NCBI GenBank assembly: GCA_035644395.1
Contig: DASQOR010000031.1
Location: forward strand, 1-64,000
Direction: 5' to 3'
Length of the DNA: 64,000 nucleotides
Origin: JBGPLJ01 sp035644395
GTDB lineage: Bacteria; Pseudomonadota; Gammaproteobacteria; Steroidobacterales; Steroidobacteraceae
Within the stretch, counting starts at the first letter, position 1. Every line of letters starts with the position of its first letter. The notes under the pieces were generated by a model. The model saw nothing but the letters and a program-made list of their open reading frames with translations, did not search any database and had not been told where the DNA came from. Below are positions 14,577-23,703 of the stretch, piece after piece. The position numbers and the translations under genes are program-made.

Positions 14577-16805
14577 TCACTGAAGCTTTGTGTCGCGCAT
14601 CTCTGCCTCGAGCCGGACAACCAGTTTTTGATAGCGCGGATTCCGCGCCAGCGGAACGGCGTAGGTTGGATCGCGGGTTATCCAAGCAGGGCCACCGCCT
14701 GGCCGCGCGGTCGAGAGTTCTTCCAACAGCACCACGGCTTCATCTTGTGCACCCGACCAGGCATACACGGCGGCCATCGCGGATGCCACGCCGTACCAGC
14801 TGTACGCGTCGCGGGATTGTGGCATCAGTTCAAGAGTTTCTCGGGCCGCGGCAATAGCGCGCTCCCGTTGCCCGAGGAACGTCAATCCCTCGGCTGTCAG
14901 CAAACGCAGGTACCACACGTTCGCTTTGGTCTCTTTCTGCTTCGCGACGAAGTCGAGCACGGCGCGGCCCTGTGTTGCCGCGGCCGCTGGATAATTGAGA
15001 AAGAGCGCGGTCCAGCCGCGGTACTCGGCGATCGGATGCTGCCCTACGCCGAAGAAAGGCCCGGCGATGACACGAGTGGAGGTCGCGGAAACTCCGTCGA
15101 GCCGCCTCTGCATCTCCGCGTATCGATGCTCGATCGTCAGAAGAGCATAGTGCTGATCCAGCATCGTCTCAGGACTCGTGGTCTCGCTGACTCGATCGAG
15201 CGCGGCCCGCCACTCGTCCGTCCGGCCCGTGTAAGAGAAGATCAGTAGCGCGCGCGAGAATCGCAGTGACGCATCTTCGGGAAATTGCACGAGTCCGCGG
15301 TCGACGACCCGCAGCGCTTCGGCGGACCTGCCTGCATTCCACAAGGCGGTCGCGAAAAAGTTCATAAGGAATGGATTTCCCGGATCCAATCCGATCAGGT
15401 GCTCGTTGAGCTTCACAGCCTCGTCGACACGGCGCAATCGGACCAAGATGAACGATTTTCCGGCCAGGAACATTGGATCGGCGAGACCAGCCACTTCCGC
15501 GGATTCAAAGCTGGACAATGCACGAGCAAGGTCCATATCGACCGAACTCCAGTAGAGCGCTTCGGCCGCGAGCACCATTGGCTCATGCGGAGCGAGGCGC
15601 AGCCCGGCATCCACATCCTCGCGGACGCGGCGCACCTGCTCCTCACTCACGTCATAGTTGAATGCGAACAGGGCTCCCCGGAAGGTCGCTCGATGCGCAT
15701 ACGCCAAAGCAAACGAGGGATCGAGCGCGATCGCGCGAGTCAGCAGGCTGTCGACCTCGCGGAACCGCTCCACCGGGACAAAGGGATTCAGGAATTTGCT
15801 TGCGAGCTGTGCCTTCAGATAGAGGTCGTAGGCCTCAGGAGACCGGGTCGGCGGGACGCCAGGTCGAGTTCCGCCGACAATCTGCAAGGATAATTGCGCC
15901 GCGACCTCGCCGGCGACATCGCGTTGCAACGTCAGCGCATCGGTCAGCGTGCGGTCATAGTTCTGTGACCACAGGTGAGCGTCGGTGCGGGCATCGATGA
16001 GTTGTAGGGTGAGGCGTACTTTCCTCGCCTCGCGACGCACGGAGCCTTCGATCACATGTGTGGCACCGAGCTCCCTCGCCACTTCCGCCAGGGCCTTCGG
16101 CGCATTGCTCCGGTAGGTCATCATTGTCGTGCGCGAGATGACCTCGAGGCTGGGAACACGCTGGGCAATCGTGCTCAGGATCTCTTCGTGCAGACCATCC
16201 GCAAAGAATGCATTGGCCGGATCGGGGCTCAGGTTTTCGAAAGGCAAGATTGCGAGGCGCTGCTTGCCGGTTGCCGGCGCACTCACAATCGGAGCTGCAG
16301 CGTTCGGGACGGTCGCAGCGGGCGTGGAATCTGCCGTTGGACGGGTGAATAACCACAGTGACACTGCGGTGATCAACGCGAGCGAGATCGCGGCGCCACC
16401 CCAGGCGATGATCCTCGCGAATGACTTTGCGGGACGAGGCTCGGGAGGCACCCCAGGGCTCGCGGACTGCGCTTTCTTGACGTCCGCGACGAATCGGTAC
16501 CCTCGGCCGGACACGGTCACGATGAAGCGATGTTCTTCGGGGCTCTCCCCGAGCACCCGTCGCAGCACCGTAATACTCTGACTGAGGTTGTTCTCTTCGA
16601 CCACGACGTTCGGCCAGACGGCCTTCATCAGCGTGGCCTTTTCGAGCAGTTCACCGGGGTGCTCTACAAGATAAAGGAGCGTGTCGAAAGCTCTGGCGTT
16701 CAGCGGTAATACACGCCCGTCGGCCTTCCACAGCAACCGGCGCAGTGTCGCATCGACTTGAAAGTCGCCGAACTCGTAGAGGAGACGGCCTTCACGGCTA
16801 TCCAT
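14577..16805 (-). CDS. CadC-like membrane regulator with winged-helix and TPR domains
   Basis: 742 aa. Residues about 12-108 are an OmpR/CadC-type winged-helix DNA-binding domain (LNARAFDTLLYLVEHPGELL and SGRGYRFVADV). One membrane span follows at 132-153. The periplasmic part starts with LAILPFENLSPDP and FADGLHEEILSTI, the FlgO/adenylate-cyclase-associated module often found in these regulators, and continues as TPR-like helical repeats to the end. The protein is thus a one-component transcription factor that senses outside the cytoplasm. Signal and targets unknown. It ends 31 bp outside the tRNA-Val element and its start is divergent from the UrcA-family gene. Confidence 0.82.
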   Translation of the reverse strand: MDSREGRLLYEFGDFQVDATLRRLLWKADGRVLPLNARAFDTLLYLVEHPGELLEKATLMKAVWPNVVVEENNLSQSITVLRRVLGESPEEHRFIVTVSGRGYRFVADVKKAQSASPGVPPEPRPAKSFARIIAWGGAAISLALITAVSLWLFTRPTADSTPAATVPNAAAPIVSAPATGKQRLAILPFENLSPDPANAFFADGLHEEILSTIAQRVPSLEVISRTTMMTYRSNAPKALAEVARELGATHVIEGSVRREARKVRLTLQLIDARTDAHLWSQNYDRTLTDALTLQRDVAGEVAAQLSLQIVGGTRPGVPPTRSPEAYDLYLKAQLASKFLNPFVPVERFREVDSLLTRAIALDPSFALAYAHRATFRGALFAFNYDVSEEQVRRVREDVDAGLRLAPHEPMVLAAEALYWSSVDMDLARALSSFESAEVAGLADPMFLAGKSFILVRLRRVDEAVKLNEHLIGLDPGNPFLMNFFATALWNAGRSAEALRVVDRGLVQFPEDASLRFSRALLIFSYTGRTDEWRAALDRVSETTSPETMLDQHYALLTIEHRYAEMQRRLDGVSATSTRVIAGPFFGVGQHPIAEYRGWTALFLNYPAAAATQGRAVLDFVAKQKETKANVWYLRLLTAEGLTFLGQRERAIAAARETLELMPQSRDAYSWYGVASAMAAVYAWSGAQDEAVVLLEELSTARPGGGPAWITRDPTYAVPLARNPRYQKLVVRLEAEMRDTKLQ

Positions 16806-16942
16806 AGCGGCAATTCAGAGGATTTCAGAACGATTCATGGCCTGGCCAATGAGGCTTCACGCGCCGTTGCCGATTCTACGCCCCGGACCGTCGGTACACA
16901 GAAGTCCGACGGATACGAGGATCCGCAACCGGGAGTAGTGGC

Positions 16943-17296
16943 ATGAACGCATTGATGAAACATTCAATTGGAGCCCTGACCCTGACGGCATCGCTGCTCG
17001 GCGCCTCCGCGCATGCTGTAGCTGGGTCAGATCGTGCGCCCACGGGTGACGGACCCAGTATCCACGTCCATTTCGCGGATCTTGACCTTTCCAAACCAGC
17101 CGATGCCGCAATCCTCTACCAGCGGATTCAGAGCGCGGCACGCCACGTCTGCACTCTCAGCGCTGCACCTTGGGACGGACGAAAAGTAACCAACTGGCAG
17201 CGCTGCTACGACGGCACCGTGGAGGAGGCGGTTCTGCGCATTAACCGCCCGCTAATCACCGCCGTACATCGGAGCATGACGAAGACCACGGCTTGA
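16943..17296 (+). CDS. UrcA family protein
   Basis: 117 aa with a cleavable signal peptide (about 1-27, ending SAHAVAG). The mature part matches the UrcA pattern: VHFADLDLSKPADAAILYQR, IQSAARHVC, a second Cys in WQRCYDG, and a final LITAVHRS. These are small periplasmic proteins with two conserved Cys common in Xanthomonadales, sphingomonads and relatives; their function is unknown. It is transcribed away from the CadC-like regulator, so the 137-bp gap between them carries both promoters. Confidence 0.8.
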   Translation: MNALMKHSIGALTLTASLLGASAHAVAGSDRAPTGDGPSIHVHFADLDLSKPADAAILYQRIQSAARHVCTLSAAPWDGRKVTNWQRCYDGTVEEAVLRINRPLITAVHRSMTKTTA

Positions 17297-17375
17297 TCAA
17301 GCCCCGGGGTGGAATACGGCGAGCTGGCAGGCGAAGCATGAAGCAGTGACGGTGCGGCACATTGGGACGGACTTT

Positions 17376-17391
17376 CTGAACGGTCGTTCAG
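17376..17391. promoter_or_regulatory. Orphan palindrome resembling a TetR-type operator
   Basis: CTGAACG-GT-CGTTCAG is a perfect palindrome with 7-bp arms and a 2-bp centre in the gap between two convergent genes (17297-17436). The TGAACG/CGTTCA half-sites look like TetR-family operators, but no tetR gene is nearby. It might instead be part of a short transcription-end hairpin. Nothing else was seen in this gap. Confidence 0.3.
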
Positions 17392-17436
17392 ATTGGCGGC
17401 GGCTGGACGGCCATATATAAGAGTGCCCAAAAGAGG

Positions 17437-18510
17437 TCAGTGCCCGTGCCGGTGATGCGCATCCGGGAAATGCGCGTGCGAATGCCTCAGCGGTTTGTGC
17501 CGGTGGCGGTGGGTGTGCCGAGTTCCTGGGGCGACCGGCGGAACATGCTCGTGGTCGTGATGGGGATCGTCCCCGTGCACATGTTCGTGCTCATGTTCGA
17601 GCGCCTCGTGAACATGTTCATGCTCGTGCCGCTCGGTCAGATGCAGCCAAACACCGGCGGCCATCAACGCGGCGGCGATCGGCAACTGCGGGGTGATGGA
17701 ATCCCCCAGTAGCAACGCCAGCACGGCGCCGAAGAACGGTGCAACGGAGAAGTACGCTCCCGTGCGAGCTGTCCCCAGTTGGCGCAAGGCGACGACGAAC
17801 AGCGATAGACTCACACCGTAGGCGAGGAATCCGATAATCGTGGCGCCCGCGACATCGCGAATGGCCGGCGTCTGCGCACCGAGGCACATTGCGAGCACCA
17901 GATTGAGGGTGCCAGCGGCGAGACCTTTGGTCGAAGCGATCCACGTTGCGTCCGAGAGGGAGACCTTTCGCGTAAGGTTGTTGTCGATACCCCACGCGAA
18001 GCAGGCGCCCAGGACGGCGAGCGCCGGCCAGAGACCCGCGAGGTGCACCTCCCCTTTCCAGGTCAGGATCGCGGCTCCCGCCACGATGAAGACCACGCCC
18101 CAGGCGATTCGACGGTCAAAGTTCTCCTTGAACACAAACCAGGCGAGCAGCGCTGTCAATGCGCCCTCTGCGTTCAGCAGCAGCGAAGCGCCGGAGGCCG
18201 GCATGCCGCGCAATCCGAACATCAACAGCACCGGGGCGATGACACCGCCCGCCGCAACGGCGCCCGCGAACCAGAGGATTTCCGACTTTGCCATCCGCAC
18301 CGGAGCGGCGTGCACCAGCCGACGGTAGAGCGCGAGTCCCACGCCCGAGCCGAGATACAGCAGGCCCGCCAGCAGCCACGGATCGGTTGTCTGCAGCAAT
18401 CGCTTCGCGAGTGGAGTGGCCGCGCCGAAAAGAAGCGCAGCGCCGAGCGCCGCGAGCACGCCGGAGCGTCGAAGGCGGTCCTTCCAACCGATTGGCATCG
18501 CAGATGTCAC
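17437..18510 (-). CDS. EamA/DMT-family transporter with a His-rich C-terminal tail
   Basis: 357 aa from a GTG at 18508-18510; an ATG four codons later (18496-18498) is an alternative start. About ten membrane spans in two EamA repeats (first repeat GALLFGAATPLAKRLL). The last about 68 residues form a cytoplasmic or exposed tail with 24 His in HEH, HVH and HRH clusters, a metal-binding sequence. The family exports or imports small metabolites; a metal-handling role is inferred from the tail and from its place 16 bp behind chrA in the chromate operon. Such tails are also seen in Ni/Co/Zn proteins. Confidence 0.75.
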   Translation of the reverse strand: MTSAMPIGWKDRLRRSGVLAALGAALLFGAATPLAKRLLQTTDPWLLAGLLYLGSGVGLALYRRLVHAAPVRMAKSEILWFAGAVAAGGVIAPVLLMFGLRGMPASGASLLLNAEGALTALLAWFVFKENFDRRIAWGVVFIVAGAAILTWKGEVHLAGLWPALAVLGACFAWGIDNNLTRKVSLSDATWIASTKGLAAGTLNLVLAMCLGAQTPAIRDVAGATIIGFLAYGVSLSLFVVALRQLGTARTGAYFSVAPFFGAVLALLLGDSITPQLPIAAALMAAGVWLHLTERHEHEHVHEALEHEHEHVHGDDPHHDHEHVPPVAPGTRHTHRHRHKPLRHSHAHFPDAHHRHGH

Positions 18511-18526
18511 GGGTCGCGAATATAGG

Positions 18527-19762
18527 TCAGGGCATCATGGTGCGCCAGAAACTCAGCGCTATCCCGACAACAGCCGAAGCGAGAACGACCGGTATGATGC
18601 CGACCTTGAATCGAAAGAGCGCAACCGCTGCTGTGATGCTGGTCAGTGGTGCACTGAACTTCAGATTCCCACGCGTGCCCTCGACGATAGGCGCACCGAC
18701 GAGGATCAGCAGAAAGGACGGCAAGAACGTGAAATACGTGGCACACAGTCCGCCAAAGAGCCCGGCCACTGGCAGCGATGTCGAAGGCACGGCATGTGTC
18801 CACGCACCCACATAGCCGACGAATGCCACGACCATGATGAGCGGGCCCGGCGTCGTCTCACCGAGCGCCAGACCATCGATCATCTGTCGAGGTGTGAGCC
18901 ATCGGTACTGACTGACAGCACCCTGATAGACGTACGGCAGAACCGCGTAGGCACCGCCGAACGTGAGGAACGCGGCCTTCGTGAAGAACAAGCCCATCGT
19001 CGGCAAAGTACCACTCGGCGTCTGCAATAGAACGAGCGCCGCCATCCCGCCCAGCCACAACAGCAAGCCGATGACCAGTGTTAGCAGTGCATGCGGCCAG
19101 CGAAACTGCGCGTGTGCAGGCGCCGGCGTGTCATCGTCGATGATCGCAGGTGCATGGGCGGTCGCAGCGATCTCGTGCGCACCACCGGTCCGGAATCGCT
19201 CCGGCGCCATTCGGTCGCCCAGGAAACCGATGAGAGCGGCGCTGACGATGATCAAAGGGAAAGGGACGTTGAACTCGAATAGCGCGACAAACGCGGCCAA
19301 GGCAATCGTAAACAGAGTGCCGTTGTGAAGCACTCGCTTGCCGATGCGATAGGCGGCAAATGCCACGACGACGACAACAGCGGGCTTCACACCGAAGAAA
19401 AGTGCCGTGACCAACTCCGTGTCGCCGTACGTCGAGTACGCCCACGACAGCGCCGTCAATATCGCGAGCGCCGGCAATACGAAAAGGCCGCCGGCTACGA
19501 TGCCGCCCCAGGTGCGATGCATCAGCCAGCCAATGTACGTTGCCAGCTGTTGCGCCTCCGGGCCCGGCAGCAGCATGCAATAGTTGAGCGCGTGCAGGAA
19601 GCGTCGCTCGGAGATCCAGCGGCGGCGTTCGACGAGTTCCTGGTGCATCACCGCGATCTGGCCGGCCGGTCCGCCAAAACTGATGAAGCCGAGCTTCAAC
19701 CAGAACCGAAGCGCCTCGCGGAACGGTATCGGCGCTTCCCGCGGCACCTCAATGGCAGTCAT
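18527..19762 (-). CDS. chrA: Chromate efflux transporter ChrA
   Basis: 411 aa from the ATG at 19760-19762. Two homologous halves of the CHR family, each with a PGP-type loop: FISFGGPAGQIAVMHQE and LLPGPEAQQLATYIGW in the first, FLTFGGAYAVLPYVYQ and LGETTPGPLIMVVAFVGY in the second. The protein pumps chromate out across the inner membrane. Its start overlaps the stop of the broken beta-propeller gene (ATGA), and a superoxide dismutase and chrB lie upstream, an arrangement like the chrBAC clusters of Cupriavidus. Confidence 0.92.
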   Translation of the reverse strand: MTAIEVPREAPIPFREALRFWLKLGFISFGGPAGQIAVMHQELVERRRWISERRFLHALNYCMLLPGPEAQQLATYIGWLMHRTWGGIVAGGLFVLPALAILTALSWAYSTYGDTELVTALFFGVKPAVVVVVAFAAYRIGKRVLHNGTLFTIALAAFVALFEFNVPFPLIIVSAALIGFLGDRMAPERFRTGGAHEIAATAHAPAIIDDDTPAPAHAQFRWPHALLTLVIGLLLWLGGMAALVLLQTPSGTLPTMGLFFTKAAFLTFGGAYAVLPYVYQGAVSQYRWLTPRQMIDGLALGETTPGPLIMVVAFVGYVGAWTHAVPSTSLPVAGLFGGLCATYFTFLPSFLLILVGAPIVEGTRGNLKFSAPLTSITAAVALFRFKVGIIPVVLASAVVGIALSFWRTMMP

Positions 19763-20594
19763 CCCGGGCCAGGCCGAAAGACCCAGATCGCCGCCGGTAT
19801 ATGATCCGTCGCCCGAATCGCGACATAGAGACGATCGAGCTCGGGCGAATACAGCAATGTCCGGGCACCCTTTGCCGTCGCGATTCGATCCACTGCCGAA
19901 AGATGATCGTTGCTGAGACTGATCACGTCGATGAACCCTTCGCCGCAGCCGACGTATGCGAGGTGTCGGCGGCCGCGCCCTCTGACGCCCAAAACTCTCC
20001 AGGCTGCGCCCCGCTGAGGTCGAAGACAGCGATCTGACGCGCGTCCGGGACGTTGACATAGAGCCGTTGCGCAGCGAGGTCGAGCTGAAACCCCTCCGGG
20101 TGTCCCTTCAGCGCGACTTCACCGAGCCTCTTGCGAGTCAAAGCGTCGAAACTTGCGACGTTCCCGCCGCCGTATCCAATGTAGACACGGTGAGCCCTCG
20201 CATCTACCCGAACGTTATCCGCTTCAGCGCCGAGCGCAAGTATGCCGTCCGCATGCCCGTTCTCGCCTCGAAACAGGTGCAACCTGCTGTCGCCGCCAGT
20301 CGCCACCCAGACGGTGTCCGTGGATGGCACATAGCCAATTCCCTGGGGTTCGTCCAGGCCGCGAATCGTGCTCAACGTACGTCGCGCCGGCAGGTCCACA
20401 ACCCCTACGCTGTCATTGCCGAGTTCAGCGACGTAGAGACGTTGCCGCGAAACATCGAGCGCGAGGTGGTCGATGCGTCCTTGCACATCGCCGAGCGGAA
20501 TTTTCGCCTCAAGGACCAGCGCTTGCGCACCACCCAATGCAATGGGGGCGCAGCCGATAAGACCGGCGATCACAAGCGATGCAGGCAATTGCAT
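19759..20594 (-). pseudogene. YVTN beta-propeller protein, broken by deletion/frameshift
   Basis: The 5' part (20594 to about 19990) encodes a signal peptide and repeated propeller blades (IDHLALDVSRQRLYVAEL, YVPSTDTVWVATGG, VDARAHRVYIGYGGG). Near 19985 the frame is lost after a Trp; the continuation RHLAYVGCGEGFIDVISL appears in another frame and runs to 19759. Relatives of this protein carry about 50 residues between these two blocks, so an internal deletion with frameshift is likely. Exported, possibly heme- or metal-associated in the chromate operon; function unknown. It begins one base after the dismutase stop and its stop overlaps the chrA start, so the operon layout is intact even though the gene is not. 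Confidence 0.65.
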
Positions 20595-21305
20595 CTAAGC
20601 GCTCAGTCGTGCCGATGCCTTGTCCCATTGGATGTTCGCAAAGAACGCATCGATGTACTTCGGCGCCGCGGCGCCATAGTCCATCTGATACGCGTGTTCG
20701 TACATATCCATTACCAGTACCGGGTTCGTGTCCGCGGGATTCGACGCGTGATCGGAGAGCCAATGGTTTTCGAGGAGCTTCAGCTTTTCGTTGTAGCCCA
20801 GCACCACCCAGCCCGACCCGCCGCCGAGACCCTGGCCGATCTTTCGAAACTCCGACTCCCATGCATCGTAGGTACCGAATGAAGCGGCGATCCGGCTTCG
20901 CAGGTCTCCGCTCGCCTTGCCGTCACCCCCGAGATTCGCGAAGTAGAGTTCATGCAGGACGACGGAGCCGGTGCGGATCAGCTGTTCGCGCTTGAGGCCG
21001 TTGTAGACGTAAGGCGGCGTAGTCGCATCGCTTAACGCCTGCGCCAATCGACCCCGCACCGTGTTGAGCGCCTTGACGGCACCGCTGTAATTGTTCTCCC
21101 AATGGGACTGAATCAGTTTCTCGGACATTCCCCTGAGACTCTTTGCATCGAACGGCAACGGAACCGGAACGTGCTGATAGTCAAACGCCGCGGCAGTCAT
21201 TTTCGTCTCCTCGGCGGCCGCGAGCCGCCCCAATGTTCCGGTGGCTGCTACCAGGGAGATCGCGGCACCCGTCCGCATGAAGTCCCTGCGCGATGTGTCG
21301 TTCAT
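20595..21305 (-). CDS. chrC: Exported Fe/Mn superoxide dismutase, ChrC-like
   Basis: 236 aa from the ATG at 21303-21305, chosen because it yields a twin-arginine signal (RRDFMRTGAAISLVAATG). The mature protein has the Fe/Mn-SOD ligand regions: QSHWENNYSGAVKALN, a mid-segment with VVLHELYFANLGGDG, and the end motif DMYEHAYQMDYG. In Cupriavidus chromate clusters ChrC is such a dismutase and counters the superoxide made during Cr(VI) reduction. Tat export would place this one in the periplasm. It overlaps the chrB fragment by 4 bp and is followed at once by the propeller gene. Confidence 0.82.
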   Translation of the reverse strand: MNDTSRRDFMRTGAAISLVAATGTLGRLAAAEETKMTAAAFDYQHVPVPLPFDAKSLRGMSEKLIQSHWENNYSGAVKALNTVRGRLAQALSDATTPPYVYNGLKREQLIRTGSVVLHELYFANLGGDGKASGDLRSRIAASFGTYDAWESEFRKIGQGLGGGSGWVVLGYNEKLKLLENHWLSDHASNPADTNPVLVMDMYEHAYQMDYGAAAPKYIDAFFANIQWDKASARLSA

Positions 21306-21640
21306 GAGGCGGCCTCCTCCAGCAGTTTCGCCGGGTACCAGCCATGTCGCTCTTCGCTCAACGACCGACACCAGGTGTAGAGCGCGTCATAGACCATGAG
21401 GCCCGCACGCAACAGCTCCTGATCGTTCTCGATGTTCGCGCCGAGACCGAGCGAGATGGCGAGGAGCCCCGCCGCCTGCGGCGACCGCTCGACAGTGTCC
21501 GTGTCCGCAGCACGAACGATGTCCGAGAGCCTTTGCAGAGCGGGATCGGACAAACGATATTTCTTGAGGAACGCGTCGAAGCTGCAAAGCGGCCCTTCGT
21601 GGGTCAATTCGACGCCGGGCACGTCGAACGCGATGGCGTC
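21302..21640 (-). pseudogene. chrB: ChrB C-terminal fragment (copy 1, 5' end lost)
   Basis: The minus-strand frame reads AIAFDVPGVELTHEGPLCSF, KYRLSDPALQRL, IVRAADTD and AGLLAISLGLGANI, a good match to the C-terminal ChrB domain (chromate-resistance regulatory or exported protein). Upstream of about 21640 the frame (open to 21757) no longer resembles ChrB; there the opposite strand carries a second chrB. The N-terminal domain is therefore missing. It lies at the head of the chrC-propeller-chrA group, the usual position of chrB. Confidence 0.65.
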
Positions 21641-22483
21641 TACCTTCTGCCGGACTCCGCCGCGTCGCGTCGGATGTTCGACCAGCAGGCATCGGAGGTC
21701 AAGGCGGGCGGCGGGACGGCCCACATCTTTTCGTTTGTGAGCGACTCGATCGGGCAACAGCGAATACTCGCCGCCCTCTTCGACCGCGCTGCGGAGTACA
21801 TGTCAACAAATGCCCGTGTCGACGCGTTCAAGCGCCACGTGAGCAAACGCAGCGAGCCCGAGGCGCGCCGCCAGCTCGCGTCGCTGCGGCGCGATGTGGC
21901 GGCACTCACGGCGACTGATTTTTTTCCGGGCAAGGCGCGCGCGCAGATCGAAGAGGCATTGGCCAGCGCTGAGGCGGAGATCAACGCGCATTTGTCCACC
22001 GACGAACCTTACGCGGCACACCGGAAGATCGCGCGTCGGGCAAACAAGGACTATCGGGCGCGCCTCTGGGCAACGCGCGAGCACCTGTGGATCGATCTCG
22101 TGTGCTCGGCCTGGCTCATTCGCCGCTTCGTCGATCCGAAGGCCAGGTTCCGGTGGTTGAAGCGAATCAAGGACTGCCCGAAGCGTGCGGTAGGTTTCGA
22201 TTTCGATGGAGCAGAATTCAGTCACGTGGATTCGAGGGTGACCTTTGAGGTACTGATCGTGAGCTTTGGCCTGGAGAAGCATGCGGGACTCTCGCGATTG
22301 GCCGCGATGGTCCACTACCTCGATGTCGGCGGCATACCGGTCGGCGAAGCGGCGGGATTTTCCGCGATCATGGCAGGCTCCCGAGCGACGCAGCAGAGCG
22401 ACGACGCGCTCCTGCGCACGATCTTTCCAGTGCTGGACTGCCTGCATGCCAGCTACTCGACGTCCGGGCAACTTGGCAGTTGA
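21628..22483 (+). pseudogene. ChrB-family protein (copy 2, N-terminus lost)
   Basis: The plus-strand frame becomes ChrB-like at GVYLLPDSAASRRMF (about 21634) and continues through AGGGTAHIFSF, a long helical middle, RARLWATREHLWIDLVCSAW and the C-terminal domain KRAVGFDFDGAEFSHV...HYLDVGG to 22483. Normal ChrB proteins have about 35 further N-terminal residues before this point. Translation could still start in the open upstream frame or at the ATG at 21674, so a shortened protein is possible. It is convergent with the aqpS-like gene. Its C-terminal domain is divergent from that of copy 1, so the two are separate lineages and not a recent duplication. Confidence 0.6.
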
Positions 22484-22514
22484 CGTAAACTGTCGAGAGC
22501 ACTTCAACGCGCGC

Positions 22515-23192
22515 CTAGTCCGTGCGCACCTCGGCGGGAGAACTGCCGAGCAGCAACCGCGCGAGGATCGCGCCCACGAGACCACCAACAAGCTGCGCCC
22601 CGATGAATCCGGGCGCGTCCGCGGGACGAATGCCCGCGAACGTGTCAGTGAGTGACCGTCCAAGTGTGATCGCCGGATTGGAGAACGAAGTCGAAGCGGT
22701 GAACCAATACGCGGCTCCGATCCACGCCGGCACCCGCCAGGCTGCCGCTCGAACGGTCATTGCACCCCGCGCAACCAGCACGAGCCCTGCCGTGGCGACC
22801 ACCTCTGACAGCCATTGGGCGTAGCCCGACCGCACGTGTGTCGAAACCTCCACGAGCGGCAGGTCGAACATCGCATTGGCCAGGACTGCGCCGGTACAGC
22901 AGCCGAGGATTTGCACAACGACGTAGCCTGCAGCACGCGACACCGCCAGCTTCCCCCGGACAGCCTCCACCGCCGAGATGACCGGATTGAAATGAGCGCC
23001 GCTGATCGGGCCAAGCAATGCAATCAAAGTCGCAAGCGCGGCAACCGTCGCCCCGGTGTTTGCAAGCAATACGACAGCGAGATTGCCACCCGCGAGCCGC
23101 TCGCCCATGATCCCGGAACCGACCACCGCCGCTGTCAGCAGCAGCGATCCCAAGCCCTCAGCGAGGAATGGGCGGCCCACGTGCTCAGGCAA
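22515..23192 (-). CDS. aqpS: Aquaporin/aquaglyceroporin of the ars operon (AqpS-like)
   Basis: 225 aa, six spans with two re-entrant pore loops: ISGAHFNPVIS in the first half and FSNPAITLGRSL in the second (NPV and NPA boxes). In rhizobial ars operons AqpS is a channel that lets As(III) made by ArsC flow out. It is the last gene of the arsR-arsI-arsC-aqpS group and overlaps arsC by 8 bp. No arsB or acr3 pump is present, so this channel is the only evident exit route for arsenite. Confidence 0.8.
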   Translation of the reverse strand: MPEHVGRPFLAEGLGSLLLTAAVVGSGIMGERLAGGNLAVVLLANTGATVAALATLIALLGPISGAHFNPVISAVEAVRGKLAVSRAAGYVVVQILGCCTGAVLANAMFDLPLVEVSTHVRSGYAQWLSEVVATAGLVLVARGAMTVRAAAWRVPAWIGAAYWFTASTSFSNPAITLGRSLTDTFAGIRPADAPGFIGAQLVGGLVGAILARLLLGSSPAEVRTD

Positions 23193-23703
23193 CTTCGTCA
23201 GTCGACGCGGCCTTCCCGATTGCGTTCAGTCGTTCCTGCAGCTTGATGCGATCTAGCGAACGGATCGGGAGACTCGTGAAGATCTTGATCCGGCTCTCGA
23301 GCTCGCGGAATGCCGCGCGGAAGGCGAGCCACTTCTCGGTATCGGTTCCGATGACGACCGCCGGATCCTCGATTCCCCAATGTGCGGTCATCGGCCGGCC
23401 CGGCCACACGGGACACATTTCGCCGGCCGCGTTGTCGCAGACGGTGAATACGAAATCGAGGGTCGGCGCGCCCGGCACTGCAAACTCGTCCCAGCTCTTG
23501 CTTCGCAGGCCATCAGTCGGCAGTTTCATGTGCTGCAGAAGTTCGAGCGCGATCGGATGCACCGAACCTTTTGGATGACTGCCGGCGCTAAAACCTGCGA
23601 ACTTGCCGCGCCCCCAATGATTAAGCAGCGATTCGGCGAGGATGCTACGCGCCGAGTTGCCCGTACATAGAATCAGGACGTTGTAGGTGCGCTGAGCAGT
23701 CAT
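23185..23703 (-). CDS. arsC: Arsenate reductase, low-molecular-weight phosphatase type
   Basis: 172 aa with the active-site P-loop LCTGNSARS: nucleophile Cys13 and Arg19 in the C-x5-R motif. DNAAGEMCPVWPG provides the second redox Cys, as in ArsC of this class, and GIEDPA carries the catalytic Asp. It reduces arsenate to arsenite in the cytoplasm with glutaredoxin or thioredoxin. The ATG overlaps the arsI stop by 4 bp and the 3' end overlaps aqpS. Confidence 0.92.
   Translation of the reverse strand: MTAQRTYNVLILCTGNSARSILAESLLNHWGRGKFAGFSAGSHPKGSVHPIALELLQHMKLPTDGLRSKSWDEFAVPGAPTLDFVFTVCDNAAGEMCPVWPGRPMTAHWGIEDPAVVIGTDTEKWLAFRAAFRELESRIKIFTSLPIRSLDRIKLQERLNAIGKAASTDEVA

Noticed and set aside
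21306..21371. Longer start for the superoxide dismutase
   Set aside because: It would bury the twin-arginine signal and overlap the chrB domain further; the start at 21305 fits the Tat signal and a 4-bp overlap.
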